A stretch of 64,000 bases of DNA from Acidobacteriota bacterium (GCA_019351975.1 JABBOG010000004.1:57672-121671); one strand, 5' to 3'; shown: positions 9,168 through 18,330, counted from the stretch's first letter. The notes: generated by a model from the sequence alone, not told the origin. A program made the numbers and translations.

Positions 9168-10379
9168 ATGTCCAAGCTTTCTATTCGCGATCTCGATCTT
9201 GCCGGAAAACGCGTTCTGCTGCGCGTTGACTTCAACGTGCCGCTCTCGAAAGACGGAACGATCACAGACGATACTCGTATACGCGAAACGATTCCAACGA
9301 TCGAGTACGCGCTGCGCCGTAAGGCGCGGGTGGTGCTGGCGGCACACCTCGGCAGACCCAAGGGCAAGCCTGTGGAAGCGATGAGCCTGCGCCCCGTAGT
9401 GGCCCGTTTGCGGATGTTACTGGATGGCGTTCTGGATGCCGATGAGAATGTGGCATTCGCTACGGATTGCGTGGGACCCGTGGCTGAAGAGATGGCGGCA
9501 AAGCTTGAGCCAGGACAGACGCTGCTGCTCGAAAATCTGCGTTTTCATGAGGGCGAAGAGAGCAATGATCCTGCGTTCGCACAGCAGCTTGCGAGGCTAT
9601 GCGACGTTTATGTCAACGATGCATTTGGGGCGGCGCATAGAGCGCATGCTTCGACAGAGGGCGTTACGCATTTTGTGCCGCGGGCTGCAGCAGGGTTACT
9701 GATGGAGAAGGAGTTGAACTACCTCGGAAAAGCGGTCGCCGAGCCATTTCGTCCTTTCGTGGCCATCATCGGAGGTGCGAAGGTTTCTGACAAGATCGAG
9801 GTGATCAATGCGCTTCTGGATCGCGTGGATTCGCTGCTGATTGGCGGAGCGATGGCATATACGTTTTTGAACGCGCAGGGACAGAGTACCGGCAAGTCGC
9901 TGGTGGAGGGCGATAAAACCGCGATTGCGCTGGCGGCGATGCGCAAGGCCGAAGAGAAGGGCGTGAAGTTTTTGCTACCGGTCGATCATGTGCTTGCGGA
10001 TAGGTTCTCAGCGGATGCGAAGACGCAGATCTTCAGTGGTCGGGATGCATTCCCTGCTGCGTGGATGGCTTTGGATATCGGACCTGAAACGATCAAGTTG
10101 TTTTCAGACGAGGTCGCAGAGGCCGCAACGGTAGTTTGGAACGGACCCATGGGTGTGGCGGAGCTCGCGCCGTTTGCCAAGGGAACGAATGCGATAGCGA
10201 AGGCACTGGCGAAGAATGAAGACGCTATCACGATTGTGGGCGGGGGAGACTCGGTTGCGGCGCTCCACAACTCTGGTGTCGCGGAAAAGATTACGCACAT
10301 TTCGACAGGTGGAGGCGCGAGCCTGGAGTTTCTCGAGGGCAAGATGCTGCCGGGAGTTGCGGCGCTAACGGATAAATAG
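9168..10379 (+). CDS. pgk: Phosphoglycerate kinase
   Basis: A 403-residue cytoplasmic enzyme that transfers phosphate from 1,3-bisphosphoglycerate to ADP. Family signatures in order are RVLLRVDFNVPLS with the substrate-binding arginine, AHLGRPKG, LENLRFHEGEE, DVYVNDAFGAAHRAHAST, the nucleotide-binding GGAKVSDKI, VVWNGPMGVAE and the C-terminal TIVGGGDSVAALH. A TTG two codons upstream is also possible, but ATG 9168 gives the standard N-terminus (MSKLSIRDLDL). tpiA follows after 79 bases on the same strand. The length is normal and nothing is missing. Confidence 0.97.
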   Translation: MSKLSIRDLDLAGKRVLLRVDFNVPLSKDGTITDDTRIRETIPTIEYALRRKARVVLAAHLGRPKGKPVEAMSLRPVVARLRMLLDGVLDADENVAFATDCVGPVAEEMAAKLEPGQTLLLENLRFHEGEESNDPAFAQQLARLCDVYVNDAFGAAHRAHASTEGVTHFVPRAAAGLLMEKELNYLGKAVAEPFRPFVAIIGGAKVSDKIEVINALLDRVDSLLIGGAMAYTFLNAQGQSTGKSLVEGDKTAIALAAMRKAEEKGVKFLLPVDHVLADRFSADAKTQIFSGRDAFPAAWMALDIGPETIKLFSDEVAEAATVVWNGPMGVAELAPFAKGTNAIAKALAKNEDAITIVGGGDSVAALHNSGVAEKITHISTGGGASLEFLEGKMLPGVAALTDK

Positions 10380-10458
10380 TGTGCGATAGGCGCACGGTTG
10401 GCCTCTTGCCAGAGGCTGCTATGCGCGGGTACTCTTCACCAAAACAAGCAGGAGCACA

Positions 10459-11217
10459 ATGCGCAAACCCCTTATCGCCGGCAACTGGAAGATGTACAAG
10501 ACTCCCAAAGAGTCGCTCGCTTTTTTGGATGCTCTCTTTCCGTTGGTGGAGGGGCATGACCGCGATGAGATTCTCATCTTTCCGACGATGAGTTCTCTGG
10601 GCTATGTGCTGGAGGCGACGATCGGCACCAATGTTCGGGCAGGGGCGCAGAACATGCATTGGCTCAACGAGGGGCCGTATACGGGGCAGACATCACCGAC
10701 GATGCTGGTCTCCATCGGATGCAGGCATGTGCTACTCGGACACTCGGAGCAACGGCTGTATTTTAACGAGACGTATGAGAGAGTCAATCTGAAGCTGAAG
10801 GCGGCGATCAACCACGGGATTACGCCGATTGTTTGCGTGGGCGAGTTACTGGCTGAGCGTGAAGACCTTCGGACAGAGGAGACGCTGCGCACGCAGGTGC
10901 GGGCGGCATTACGGAACATCTCGGCCAGTGAGGCTCGACGGCTGGTGATTGCGTATGAGCCGATCTGGGCGATTGGCACGGGATCGACGGCCAGCCCGGA
11001 GGTGGCAGCGGAGGCGCATGCGATCATCCGCCACGAATTGAGCCACTGTTGCGGCGAGCAGACGTCTGAGGCTACGAGAATCTTATACGGTGGTTCGGTG
11101 AAGCCGGAGAACATCGGCGCGCTGATGGCGCAGCCGGACATTGATGGCGCGCTCGTGGGTGGAGCAAGCCTTGTGCCGACGACTTTTGCTGAGATCGTGC
11201 ACTACGCAGGGAATTGA
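10459..11217 (+). CDS. tpiA: Triosephosphate isomerase
   Basis: A 252-residue TIM-barrel enzyme that interconverts dihydroxyacetone phosphate and glyceraldehyde 3-phosphate. The catalytic residues are present: Asn and Lys in AGNWKMYK (about residues 9-11), His in LLGHSEQR, and Glu in VIAYEPIWAIGTG. The phosphate-binding turns GGSVKPEN and GALVGGASL close the barrel. An AGGAG Shine-Dalgarno (in GCAGGAGCAC) lies just before ATG 10459. It ends seven bases from the stop of the convergent lepB gene. It completes the gapA-pgk-tpiA lower-glycolysis neighbourhood. Confidence 0.97.
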   Translation: MRKPLIAGNWKMYKTPKESLAFLDALFPLVEGHDRDEILIFPTMSSLGYVLEATIGTNVRAGAQNMHWLNEGPYTGQTSPTMLVSIGCRHVLLGHSEQRLYFNETYERVNLKLKAAINHGITPIVCVGELLAEREDLRTEETLRTQVRAALRNISASEARRLVIAYEPIWAIGTGSTASPEVAAEAHAIIRHELSHCCGEQTSEATRILYGGSVKPENIGALMAQPDIDGALVGGASLVPTTFAEIVHYAGN

Positions 11218-11224
11218 TTGGCGA

Positions 11225-11815
11225 TCAATGAATGACGCCAGCCTGGTCCATGGGCCAGTAGACGAATGCGGCCTTGCCATAGATAAGGGAACGCGGCACG
11301 GGGCCAAAGTCTCGACTGTCGCTGGAGATGGAGCGGTGGTCGCCCATGACGAAGTACTCTCCCTGGGGGATGACCATATCGGCTTGCGAGCGATCATCCT
11401 GGAACCGTGCCGGAACGTAATCTTCTTTGAGTGCAACGCCGTTGACCCACACAGTTCCGTGATTGATGCGAAGGTCGTCGCCGGGTAGCGCGATGACGCG
11501 TTTGATATAGCTCTTGGAGTGGTCATGTGGATAGAGAAAGACGACCACATCGCCGCGATGGATGGCTTCGAACCTGTAAGCGAACTTGTTGATGAAGAGT
11601 CGATCCTGGTCCTGCAGCATGGGAAGCATGCTTGTGCCTTCGACGCGGACAGGCTGGTACAGAAACAGGATAATAAACATCGAGATTGCGATGGACATGA
11701 GCACATCGCGCGACCAAGAGCGCCAGCTAGAACGGGGTTGTTCGCTCATGTGTGGCTCGATTGGTGTGCCGCTGGGAAGCGTTGGCTGCTCCTGGTGTGG
11801 TTGCGTCTCCTGCAC
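11225..11815 (-). CDS. lepB: Signal peptidase I
   Basis: A membrane-anchored serine/lysine protease that removes signal peptides from exported proteins. After a short cytoplasmic stretch there is one transmembrane helix (about residues 38-54), then the catalytic Ser62 in VEGTSMLPML and the general-base Lys105 in SYIKRVIALPGDD. The later boxes VMGDHRSISSDSRDFG and GKAAFVYWP are also family-typical. The GTG at 11815 gives 196 residues; ATG 11749 (MSEQPRSSW) would give 174 and is a reasonable alternative. Several exported proteins nearby are expected substrates. Confidence 0.94.
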   Translation of the reverse strand: MQETQPHQEQPTLPSGTPIEPHMSEQPRSSWRSWSRDVLMSIAISMFIILFLYQPVRVEGTSMLPMLQDQDRLFINKFAYRFEAIHRGDVVVFLYPHDHSKSYIKRVIALPGDDLRINHGTVWVNGVALKEDYVPARFQDDRSQADMVIPQGEYFVMGDHRSISSDSRDFGPVPRSLIYGKAAFVYWPMDQAGVIH

Positions 11816-11833
11816 GTTGCAAAGCCTCGATCG

Positions 11834-11849
11834 CCGCGTTCAAACGCGG
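11834..11849. other. Short inverted repeat between the serine hydrolase and lepB genes
   Basis: CCGCGTTCAAACGCGG forms a 6-7 bp G+C-rich hairpin in the 74-base gap between the two minus-strand genes, just upstream of lepB. No T-run follows on either strand. It may be a weak terminator for the upstream gene or a leader structure of lepB. Confidence 0.45.
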
Positions 11850-11889
11850 AGCTTCTAGATTAGACGATTTTTACCGACATTGGAGAGAT

Positions 11890-12981
11890 TCAAGGCTTGA
11901 CGGGTGGTATGAATGGAAGATCCTGAGGCAGACCAAGGCCTGGGCCAAGCGTTCGTCCATCGAGCCCGTCGGGCGACCAGGCTGTGACAATGGTCCTTGC
12001 AAGTTTCGCGATGGTTATCTCAGCTTCATTATCGACGGTCCAACCTTGATCCTTGTTGTCATAGGTGAAGATGGAAAGCACCATGGGGCCGGTCTTTCCC
12101 ATTACGATAGCGACGTCGTTGCGCACGGCGTCGAGCGATCCTGTTTTGCTGGCGATGGCTGTGCCGGTCTCGCTGGTATCTTCCTGTTCGAGGTAGCGCG
12201 GGATGGTTTCGCGATAAAACTGGTTTTTGAGCATATTGATCGCAATAGCACATACGGCGCGGTCGGCGGCATCGACTGGGGCAAAGCTCGCAGTGCCAAC
12301 GGTTGTGGCGGTTCCCTGCTCATGAAGGCGACATTCGCCGATGTAGGTCATCAGCGTAGCCATCTCGCGTGGCGTGCTTTTGCCGAGACCGAACCTTGGC
12401 TGGTCGGCGGGCATGGGTTCCGTCGCGGGCTTCATAACTTTCTTGTAGAGATGCGTGTTGCCGAGGCCCAAGGCTTCCATGCGTGCATTCACAGGAGCAA
12501 TGCTAAAGCGATCAATGGCGAGATTTGTAGCGGTGTTGTCGCTGACGATGACCATGAGCGTAAGCACGTCTTTGAGTGTGAGGGTGGTTGGAGCGTCGAA
12601 AAAGGTCAAAATACCAGAGCCCGCTACGGCTTCGCCGGGGTGGAGCTTGATGGGTTCGTCCCAACGTGCCTTACCGTCGCGTACTTCGACCATCGCTTCG
12701 TAAAGGATTGCCAACTTGATGACCGATGCAGTCTGTACGGGCAGATCAGCATCGATGCCCACAGCCTTGTGCGTGTTCAATTGGACGGCATAGAGAGCGG
12801 TCTTGCCGAGATTGGCAGAGGATTGCTCGTCGACCATATGCTGTAGCTCCTGCTGCAATGGCGATTGGGAAGTCTGCGCAAGAAGCCGCCCGCAAGGGGA
12901 TACGGCGACAGAGAGTAAAAAGAACACTGAAGCCACATAGCGCGTGAACCATCGCAGGAGTTGAGCAGATGTAATCTTCAT
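11890..12981 (-). CDS. Exported serine hydrolase of class A beta-lactamase fold
   Basis: A 363-residue protein with an N-terminal signal sequence. The active-site triads of penicillin-recognising serine enzymes are present in order: S86-x-x-K89 in TASVIKLAIL, SDN at 147-149 (VSDNTATNLAI) and KTG at 279-281 (ASKTGSLDAVRND). The omega-loop ExxLN that class A beta-lactamases use for deacylation is not recognisable; that region reads PADQPRFGLGKSTPREM. It may therefore be a penicillin-binding or peptidoglycan hydrolase rather than a resistance enzyme. ATG 12981 is chosen over TTG 12999 because a GAGG Shine-Dalgarno lies eight bases before it. Confidence 0.85.
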   Translation of the reverse strand: MKITSAQLLRWFTRYVASVFFLLSVAVSPCGRLLAQTSQSPLQQELQHMVDEQSSANLGKTALYAVQLNTHKAVGIDADLPVQTASVIKLAILYEAMVEVRDGKARWDEPIKLHPGEAVAGSGILTFFDAPTTLTLKDVLTLMVIVSDNTATNLAIDRFSIAPVNARMEALGLGNTHLYKKVMKPATEPMPADQPRFGLGKSTPREMATLMTYIGECRLHEQGTATTVGTASFAPVDAADRAVCAIAINMLKNQFYRETIPRYLEQEDTSETGTAIASKTGSLDAVRNDVAIVMGKTGPMVLSIFTYDNKDQGWTVDNEAEITIAKLARTIVTAWSPDGLDGRTLGPGLGLPQDLPFIPPVKP

Positions 12982-13040
12982 GGGAACAATCCTCGACAAA
13001 GAGACTGTGTTGGTCGACGGAACGCGTTCGTCTTGCTACA

Positions 13041-13076
13041 TCAATAACATAGCTGGCTTCAATAACATAGCTGGCT
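13041..13076 (+). repeat. 18-bp perfect tandem duplication upstream of murQ
   Basis: TCAATAACATAGCTGGCT occurs twice head to tail (13041-13058 and 13059-13076). It lies in the 162-base divergent region between the serine hydrolase and murQ, where the promoters of both must be. A third partial echo (TATAGCTT) follows. It could change promoter spacing. Confidence 0.95.
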
Positions 13077-13143
13077 TATAGCTTATCGAAGCTCGACGCT
13101 TCGTTGCGTAATGAAGTAGTATCAAGCTAACGGCTCATTTTCC

Positions 13144-14109
13144 ATGTCTACACTGACTATGTCTCCAACCTCTTTCGAACAGCCCGCAGCGCGGAGTGCG
13201 ACCGACCTCCAAAGTCTTCCGACCGAGAGGCCGAATGAAGCGTCCGAGGGACTCGACACAAAGTCCGCGATTGAGATTGCGCGCATTATCAATCACGAAG
13301 ATGCGAAGATCGCGGCGGCTGTGAAGAAGGCACTCCCTGAGATAGCGCTGGTCATCGACACAGTAGCGCGCTCCTTGCGTGATGGAGGTCGTTTGATTTA
13401 CGTGGGGGCAGGCTCGTCGGGACGCATCTCTGCGCTGGACGCCTCAGAGTGCCCGCCAACGTTTTCGACGGCTCCGCAGCAGGTGCAGTACATTATGGCT
13501 GGTGGCCCGAAGGCTCTGGCGAGCGCATCGGATGTGAACGAAGATTCGCCGGAGATCGGGCAGCGTGATATCGCGAGGCGCAGACCTACGCGCAAAGATA
13601 TTGTGATTGGCGTTTCAGCCTCCGGGCGGACGCCGTACGTTGTTGGCGCAACCGAGTATGCGCGCGCCCGCGGAGCGAAGACAGCTGCGATCACCTGCAA
13701 TCCGAACTCCGATCTCTCGCAGGTTGCCGACATTACCATCTGCGCAGAGGTTGGGCCGGAGATATTGTCCGGGTCGACGCGGATGAAGGCGTCTACGGCC
13801 CAGAAGATGATTCTGAACATGATCACTACAGGGGCAATGACGCGGCTGGGCTACGTCTATGACAACCTGATGGTGAACGTACACATGAAGAATGCCAAAC
13901 TGGTGGAGCGCGGGATTCGAGTGTTGATGAAGGTCTGCGATATCGACCGCGAGACCGCGATTCGAACAATCAAGTCCGCTGGAAAATCCATTCCAATCGC
14001 TGTGGTAATGCTGAAGGCAAACGTGGACAAGATGGAAGCCTTACGGCGGCTGCAGCAGTCAGATGGTAATGTGCGTCTTGCCATTGACGACTCAAGATTA
14101 GAGCTTTAG
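13144..14109 (+). CDS. murQ: N-acetylmuramic acid 6-phosphate etherase
   Basis: MurQ cleaves the lactyl ether of MurNAc 6-phosphate to give GlcNAc 6-phosphate, a step of cell-wall recycling. The 321-residue protein has a SIS sugar-phosphate domain with RLIYVGAGSSGRISALDASECPPTF, GVSASGRTPYV and VGPEILSGSTRMKASTAQK. The last differs from the common RMKAGTAQK by one residue. About 35 N-terminal residues before the conserved core are Ser/Thr/Pro-rich and variable. A C-terminal UBA-like helical tail (RETAIRTIKSAGKSIPIAVV) is present. It precedes murA by 78 bases, pairing recycling with new wall synthesis. Confidence 0.95.
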   Translation: MSTLTMSPTSFEQPAARSATDLQSLPTERPNEASEGLDTKSAIEIARIINHEDAKIAAAVKKALPEIALVIDTVARSLRDGGRLIYVGAGSSGRISALDASECPPTFSTAPQQVQYIMAGGPKALASASDVNEDSPEIGQRDIARRRPTRKDIVIGVSASGRTPYVVGATEYARARGAKTAAITCNPNSDLSQVADITICAEVGPEILSGSTRMKASTAQKMILNMITTGAMTRLGYVYDNLMVNVHMKNAKLVERGIRVLMKVCDIDRETAIRTIKSAGKSIPIAVVMLKANVDKMEALRRLQQSDGNVRLAIDDSRLEL

Positions 14110-14175
14110 CCCTTCGATTCTGCGAGCGTCCATTCTGTGGTACTCCCCACCGCGATTTCCTCATAGACAGCCATC

Positions 14176-14181
14176 TACACT
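14176..14181 (+). promoter_or_regulatory. Candidate leaderless -10 element of murA
   Basis: TACACT ends exactly six bases before ATG 14188. The intervening TGAAGG could also be a poorly spaced Shine-Dalgarno, so this case is less clean than most. Confidence 0.45.
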
Positions 14182-14187
14182 TGAAGG

Positions 14188-15468
14188 ATGGATAAGTTTG
14201 TCATCCGCGGGGGTAATCCCCTGCTCGGCACAATTAGAGTTTCTGGCGCGAAAAACTCTGCGCTTCCCTGCATGGCCGCCGCCATTCTCACCGAAGACGA
14301 AGTGATTCTCGAAAACATACCGCAGGTGCGGGATATCGAGACAGAGCGAAAGCTGCTGGAGTCGATGGGCGCAGAGGTAGAGCTGGGCTATGGGCGGGCG
14401 CAGCATCGGACGTCGATTAAGTGTGCGGTGCTATCGGACCCCGTCGCGAAGTACGAGATTGTCAAGACGATGCGAGCCAGCTCCCTTGTGCTTGGACCGC
14501 TCATTGCGCGAACGGGGATGGCGCGGGTCGCGATGCCGGGAGGATGTGCAATTGGGGGGCGGCCGATTGACCTTCATATCAAAGGGCTGGAGGCGATGGG
14601 CGCGACGATTACGCAGGAACATGGCTATCTGGAAGCACGGACCAGCCGCCTCAAGGGTGCGCACATCGTCTTCGACAAGATTACGGTAACGGGAACGGAA
14701 GACCTGCTGATGGCAGCGGCGCTTGCGGAGGGGGAGTCGCTGTTTGAGAACTGCGCGCGCGAGCCGGAGGTGACGGATCTTGCAGCACTGCTTAACGCAA
14801 TGGGGGCGAAGATCGAAGGCGCAGGCACGTCAACGATTCGCATCAAGGGTGTGTCCAGCCTGCATGGAGCGAGGCACCGGATCAATCCTGACCGGATCGA
14901 GGCAGGAACATTTCTGATCGCGGGAGCGATTACAGGCGGCGATCTGAATGTGGATGGCTGCAATCCAGCGCATCTGGGATCACTGCTTGGAAAGCTGGAA
15001 CAGTGCGGTGTCAAGCTGGAGATCGGCAAGGAAAGCGTGCGTGTTCACTCGGGCAGCAAGCTCCAGGCTACCGACATCACGACCGAAGAGTATGCAGGCT
15101 TCCCTACCGATATGCAGGCGCAGTTTATGGCACTGCTGACGCAGGCGGAGGGTACGTCCATTGTGACGGAGAACATCTTCGAGAACCGGTTCATGCATGT
15201 GGGCGAGTTGAACCGAATGGGCGCGAATATTACGGTCCAAGGACGCTCTGCTACGGTTCGTGGGGGTACAAAACTGCAGTCGGCAGCGGTCATGTGCTCA
15301 GACTTGCGCGCATCAGCGGCTCTGGTGCTGGCGGCTCTTGTGGCGGACGGCGAGAGTATTCTGGATCGGGTCTATCACATGGATCGCGGCTATGAGCGTC
15401 TAGAAGAGAAGCTGCGAGGCGTGGGCGCACAGATTCGCCGAATGGGCGAGGTCTTTGGCAAGCGGTGA
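14188..15468 (+). CDS. murA: UDP-N-acetylglucosamine 1-carboxyvinyltransferase
   Basis: MurA transfers enolpyruvate from PEP to UDP-GlcNAc, the first committed step of peptidoglycan synthesis. The 426-residue protein has the standard start MDKFVIRGGNPLLGTIRVSGAKNSALP, the active-site loop MPGGCAIGGRPIDLH with Cys120, and later EEYAGFPTDMQAQF and ENRFMHVGELNRMGA. The cysteine means it should be the fosfomycin-sensitive form. Length and motif order are normal. A GTG start for the next gene could overlap its stop, but that gene more likely begins at 15516. Confidence 0.97.
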   Translation: MDKFVIRGGNPLLGTIRVSGAKNSALPCMAAAILTEDEVILENIPQVRDIETERKLLESMGAEVELGYGRAQHRTSIKCAVLSDPVAKYEIVKTMRASSLVLGPLIARTGMARVAMPGGCAIGGRPIDLHIKGLEAMGATITQEHGYLEARTSRLKGAHIVFDKITVTGTEDLLMAAALAEGESLFENCAREPEVTDLAALLNAMGAKIEGAGTSTIRIKGVSSLHGARHRINPDRIEAGTFLIAGAITGGDLNVDGCNPAHLGSLLGKLEQCGVKLEIGKESVRVHSGSKLQATDITTEEYAGFPTDMQAQFMALLTQAEGTSIVTENIFENRFMHVGELNRMGANITVQGRSATVRGGTKLQSAAVMCSDLRASAALVLAALVADGESILDRVYHMDRGYERLEEKLRGVGAQIRRMGEVFGKR

Positions 15469-15502
15469 AGTTCTCTGCTGCGAGCCCCTCCGATGGCACC
15501 AC

Positions 15503-15508
15503 TATAAT
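15503..15508 (+). promoter_or_regulatory. Candidate leaderless -10 element of the TPR gene
   Basis: A consensus TATAAT ends seven bases before ATG 15516, leaving no room for a Shine-Dalgarno. It lies 35 bases after the murA stop. Confidence 0.5.
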
Positions 15509-15515
15509 CAAGCCA

Positions 15516-17144
15516 ATGCGGTTTCTATCGAAGTTGATTGCTTCAATTCTCGCTCTCGTAGCGACCTTCGCCGTTAGCCAGAACGCGCGGGCGCAGGAGC
15601 CGGAACCTCCCGTAGGACGTGTCGTATTAGTGCTGCCGTTCGATAACCATTCTGGCAATCCTTCCCTGGATTGGATCGGTGCTTCTTTCCCGGATACGTT
15701 GAATAAACGGCTGAACTCTGCCGGATTTCTTACGATATCGCACGATGACCGGCTGTATGCGTACGAACACCTTGGGCTTCCGGCAGAGTTTAAGCCTTCA
15801 CGCGCGACGACGATCCGCATAGCGCAGCAGCTCGACGCGGACTTTGTGGTCATCGGCAGCTATGCGATGCAAACCGGCACATCGAATGGAGCGAAAGTCA
15901 GCCGCATCATGATTCAGGCGAAGGTGCTGTCGGTGGACGCGTTGCGATTGTCCAGGGCAGTGGAAGATTCGGCGGAGTTGACGCGCCTGTTCGACGCAGA
16001 AAATGCCATTGCATGGAAAGTGGCTGGAGTGATTGATCCGCACTTTTCGGCGTCAGAGCAAACGTTTCTGGGTGCGCAGAGCCCCATCCCTCTGCCCGCG
16101 TTTGAAGACTACATTCGCGGCATCAATACAAGCTCGCCAGCGGATCGATTGAAGAAGTTGCAAAGTGCAGTTGCGTTGCTTCCCGATTATGCGGCTGCGT
16201 TATTGGAACTCGGCAAGGAGCAATATGCCGAACGGGACTTCGATGCTGCCGCAGCGACGTTGGCAAAGGTCCCGAAGAACGACAGGATAGCGCTTGAGGC
16301 CAACTTTTATCTTGGTCTGGCGCGGTTTAACTCAGCGGACTACCCGGGCGCGGAGAAGGCCTTCGAGTTTGTCGCGAGCCGACTTCCGTTGCCGGAAGTC
16401 GTGAACAACGAGGGCGTTGCTCTAAGCCGTCAAGGCAAGGATGGCGTGGCTGACTTTCAGAGAGCTTCGCTGGCCGACCCTTCTGACGAAGATTACCATT
16501 ACAACCTAGCGGTAGCGCTGTTCCGCCGTGGTGATATCACAGGTGCAACAACCCAGGCAGAGACCGCGCTCAAACTCAAGCCGACCGATAACGAGGCGAC
16601 GACGCTACTAACACAATTGAAGGCTGCGGCTCCTGGCAGCCGGCTTGACCAAAATGCCGATAACGGATTTGGTCCGCTGGAGCGCATACGACGTTCGTAC
16701 TCCGAAACCGGCTTTAGACAAGCGGCGTTCCAACTTGATCAGCTGCGGGCAGCGCGGCTGTCAACCTTACCCGCTGCGCAGCGGGCTGTCGAGTACACGC
16801 AATTGGGACGAACGTATATCGATGAAGGTCTGCTGCCGGAGGCGGAGACGCAGTTGAAGGACGCCTTGGCCGCAGACCCGAACTCTGCTGAAGCACATGC
16901 GGGGATGGCGGAGTTACGCGCAGCGAGCGGTGACAAGGACAAGGCGCGCGATGAGGCAAAGAAGTCTGTGATATTGAAACCCAATGTTGCCGCATTGCTC
17001 GTGCTGGCACGACTTGATCTGGCGGACAATCAGCTTGCGGCCAGTGCCGCGGATGTATCACAGGCGCTGAACCTGGAGCCGCAAAACTCCAATGCGATTG
17101 CACTGCGGATGGTACTGCAGCAGCACGGGCAGACAGTACGGTGA
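15516..17144 (+). CDS. Exported TPR-repeat protein with N-terminal TolB/FlgO-like domain
   Basis: A 542-residue protein with a signal peptide (MRFLSKLIASILALVATFA, cleavage near ARAQ). Residues about 30-190 (VVLVLPFDNHSGNPSLDWIG, then TTIRIAQQLDADFVVIGSYA) resemble the periplasmic N-terminal domain found before TPRs in many bacteria, often described as TolB- or FlgO-like. The rest is a series of TPR helices such as AALLELGKEQYAERDFDAA and AETQLKDALAADPNSAEAHA. It probably scaffolds an envelope complex; the partner is unknown. The signal peptide fixes the start at 15516 rather than the GTG that overlaps murA. The NfeD-like gene follows after 12 bases. Confidence 0.8.
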   Translation: MRFLSKLIASILALVATFAVSQNARAQEPEPPVGRVVLVLPFDNHSGNPSLDWIGASFPDTLNKRLNSAGFLTISHDDRLYAYEHLGLPAEFKPSRATTIRIAQQLDADFVVIGSYAMQTGTSNGAKVSRIMIQAKVLSVDALRLSRAVEDSAELTRLFDAENAIAWKVAGVIDPHFSASEQTFLGAQSPIPLPAFEDYIRGINTSSPADRLKKLQSAVALLPDYAAALLELGKEQYAERDFDAAAATLAKVPKNDRIALEANFYLGLARFNSADYPGAEKAFEFVASRLPLPEVVNNEGVALSRQGKDGVADFQRASLADPSDEDYHYNLAVALFRRGDITGATTQAETALKLKPTDNEATTLLTQLKAAAPGSRLDQNADNGFGPLERIRRSYSETGFRQAAFQLDQLRAARLSTLPAAQRAVEYTQLGRTYIDEGLLPEAETQLKDALAADPNSAEAHAGMAELRAASGDKDKARDEAKKSVILKPNVAALLVLARLDLADNQLAASAADVSQALNLEPQNSNAIALRMVLQQHGQTVR

Positions 17145-17156
17145 CGGAGGATTCGA

Positions 17157-17594
17157 ATGCATCCGGCAGCGATCGGCCTGGACAGACTTGCGGCGCTAAC
17201 ACCAGATGATGCCGTTCTTTTGCTGACTGCGGGCGTGTTTCTTATCTTTCTCGAGTTGAACCGGCCTGGATGGATCATTCCCGGGGCGCTAGGATTGCTG
17301 GCTGCACTCTTTGCGATGGCTTCCCTGTTTCGGCAGGTCCTCAGTATGCCGGAAGTTGTGCTGATGTGTACGGCGATCGCGCTCCTGTTGCTCGATCTGC
17401 GGCGACGAACACCGGCTATTGTTTCAATTGCGGCAACAATTGCGTTGATTTCAGGTTTTAGCCATCTGGTGGCGCGAGGTGAACCGCGCGTTCGAATTGG
17501 AACCGCGGTCGGATGTGGCGCATTGATTGGTGCCACGACTGCAATTCTTACCCGCATTGCACGGCGCGCCCGCACCAACAAAGGTTTAGACTAG
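17157..17594 (+). CDS. NfeD-like membrane protein, short form without OB domain
   Basis: A 145-residue protein with about four transmembrane helices. The segment FLIFLELNRPGWIIPGALGLLAALFAMASL carries the E-x-x-x-P-G pattern and helix arrangement of the NfeD membrane domain. The soluble OB-fold domain normally at the C-terminus, and the ClpP-like half of long forms, are missing. It has a good GGAGG Shine-Dalgarno and lies 12 bases after the TPR gene, so the two are probably co-transcribed. NfeD proteins usually partner a stomatin-like protein, but none is nearby. The family match rests on pattern only. Confidence 0.6.
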   Translation: MHPAAIGLDRLAALTPDDAVLLLTAGVFLIFLELNRPGWIIPGALGLLAALFAMASLFRQVLSMPEVVLMCTAIALLLLDLRRRTPAIVSIAATIALISGFSHLVARGEPRVRIGTAVGCGALIGATTAILTRIARRARTNKGLD

Positions 17595-17631
17595 TATGTG
17601 AGCGCTATTTTGCGCCCGGAGCCTTTACGAC

Positions 17632-18330
17632 TTGATCCGCAAAACCCTTCCATTCCTCGCAGCCGCCTTCATTGCATGCACGTTCGGGAGCGCAACCGCA
17701 CAGAGCGATGCGCCGCCTACTCCGTTAGAGAAACAACTCCACAGGCTTGACCTTGCCATCGCTGGAATCGGGATATACAACAGTTCCGTCACGGGCAATG
17801 TTGTCAAGTATCTTAGCGCGACCAATCAAGGGCAGAGCATCACCCAATTTGGCTCGAATACAGCTGGGATTTTGGTTTCAGTTCAATATTCTGCCAAACC
17901 CTACGTCGGGTTTGAGTTCAACTACAGCGAAGCCCGCTACACAGAGAACTTTACCGGTCCTGGAGTTGCGGACATTCAGCCTCTCCCGAGCACATCTTTC
18001 CTGGTCCAGGCAAAGTCTGATGAATACACCATCGGATATCTGATCAAGCCGCCGCATTTGATCTACGGCCTGCAACCATTCGCATCAGCTGGAGCCGGCA
18101 CGCAGACGTTCAAGCCTACCGCTTTCGGTGGCCAGGAAGAGCCCGAACAAGCGCGCATGACTTACTATGGAGGGGTTGGCATCGAAAAAGCAGTCAACGA
18201 TCATTTTGGCTTTCGCGGCGGATATCGGCAGATCTTCTTTCTTGATCCGGACTTTGGACAGAATTATCTGACAATCCTGAAGCATGCAACCACCTACGAA
18301 CCCATGGTCGGTTTCTACTTACGCTACTGA
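17632..18330 (+). CDS. Outer-membrane beta-barrel protein
   Basis: A 232-residue exported protein with a signal peptide (IRKTLPFLAAAFIACTFGSA, cleavage near TAQ). Alternating hydrophobic strands follow, for example AGILVSVQYSAKPYVGFEFN, and it ends ...MVGFYLRY. A terminal aromatic after such strands is the usual barrel-assembly signal. The layout (eight or so strands) is like small OmpW/OmpA-type barrels, with no periplasmic domain. The start is TTG 17632; the only Shine-Dalgarno-like CGGAG is about 14 bases upstream. Function is unknown; a structural or pore role is inference. Confidence 0.72.
   Translation: MIRKTLPFLAAAFIACTFGSATAQSDAPPTPLEKQLHRLDLAIAGIGIYNSSVTGNVVKYLSATNQGQSITQFGSNTAGILVSVQYSAKPYVGFEFNYSEARYTENFTGPGVADIQPLPSTSFLVQAKSDEYTIGYLIKPPHLIYGLQPFASAGAGTQTFKPTAFGGQEEPEQARMTYYGGVGIEKAVNDHFGFRGGYRQIFFLDPDFGQNYLTILKHATTYEPMVGFYLRY

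Noticed and set aside
11890..12981. Antibiotic-resistance beta-lactamase
   Set aside because: The three active-site motifs are shared by many wall enzymes and the ExxLN loop is not seen, so a resistance claim is not supported.
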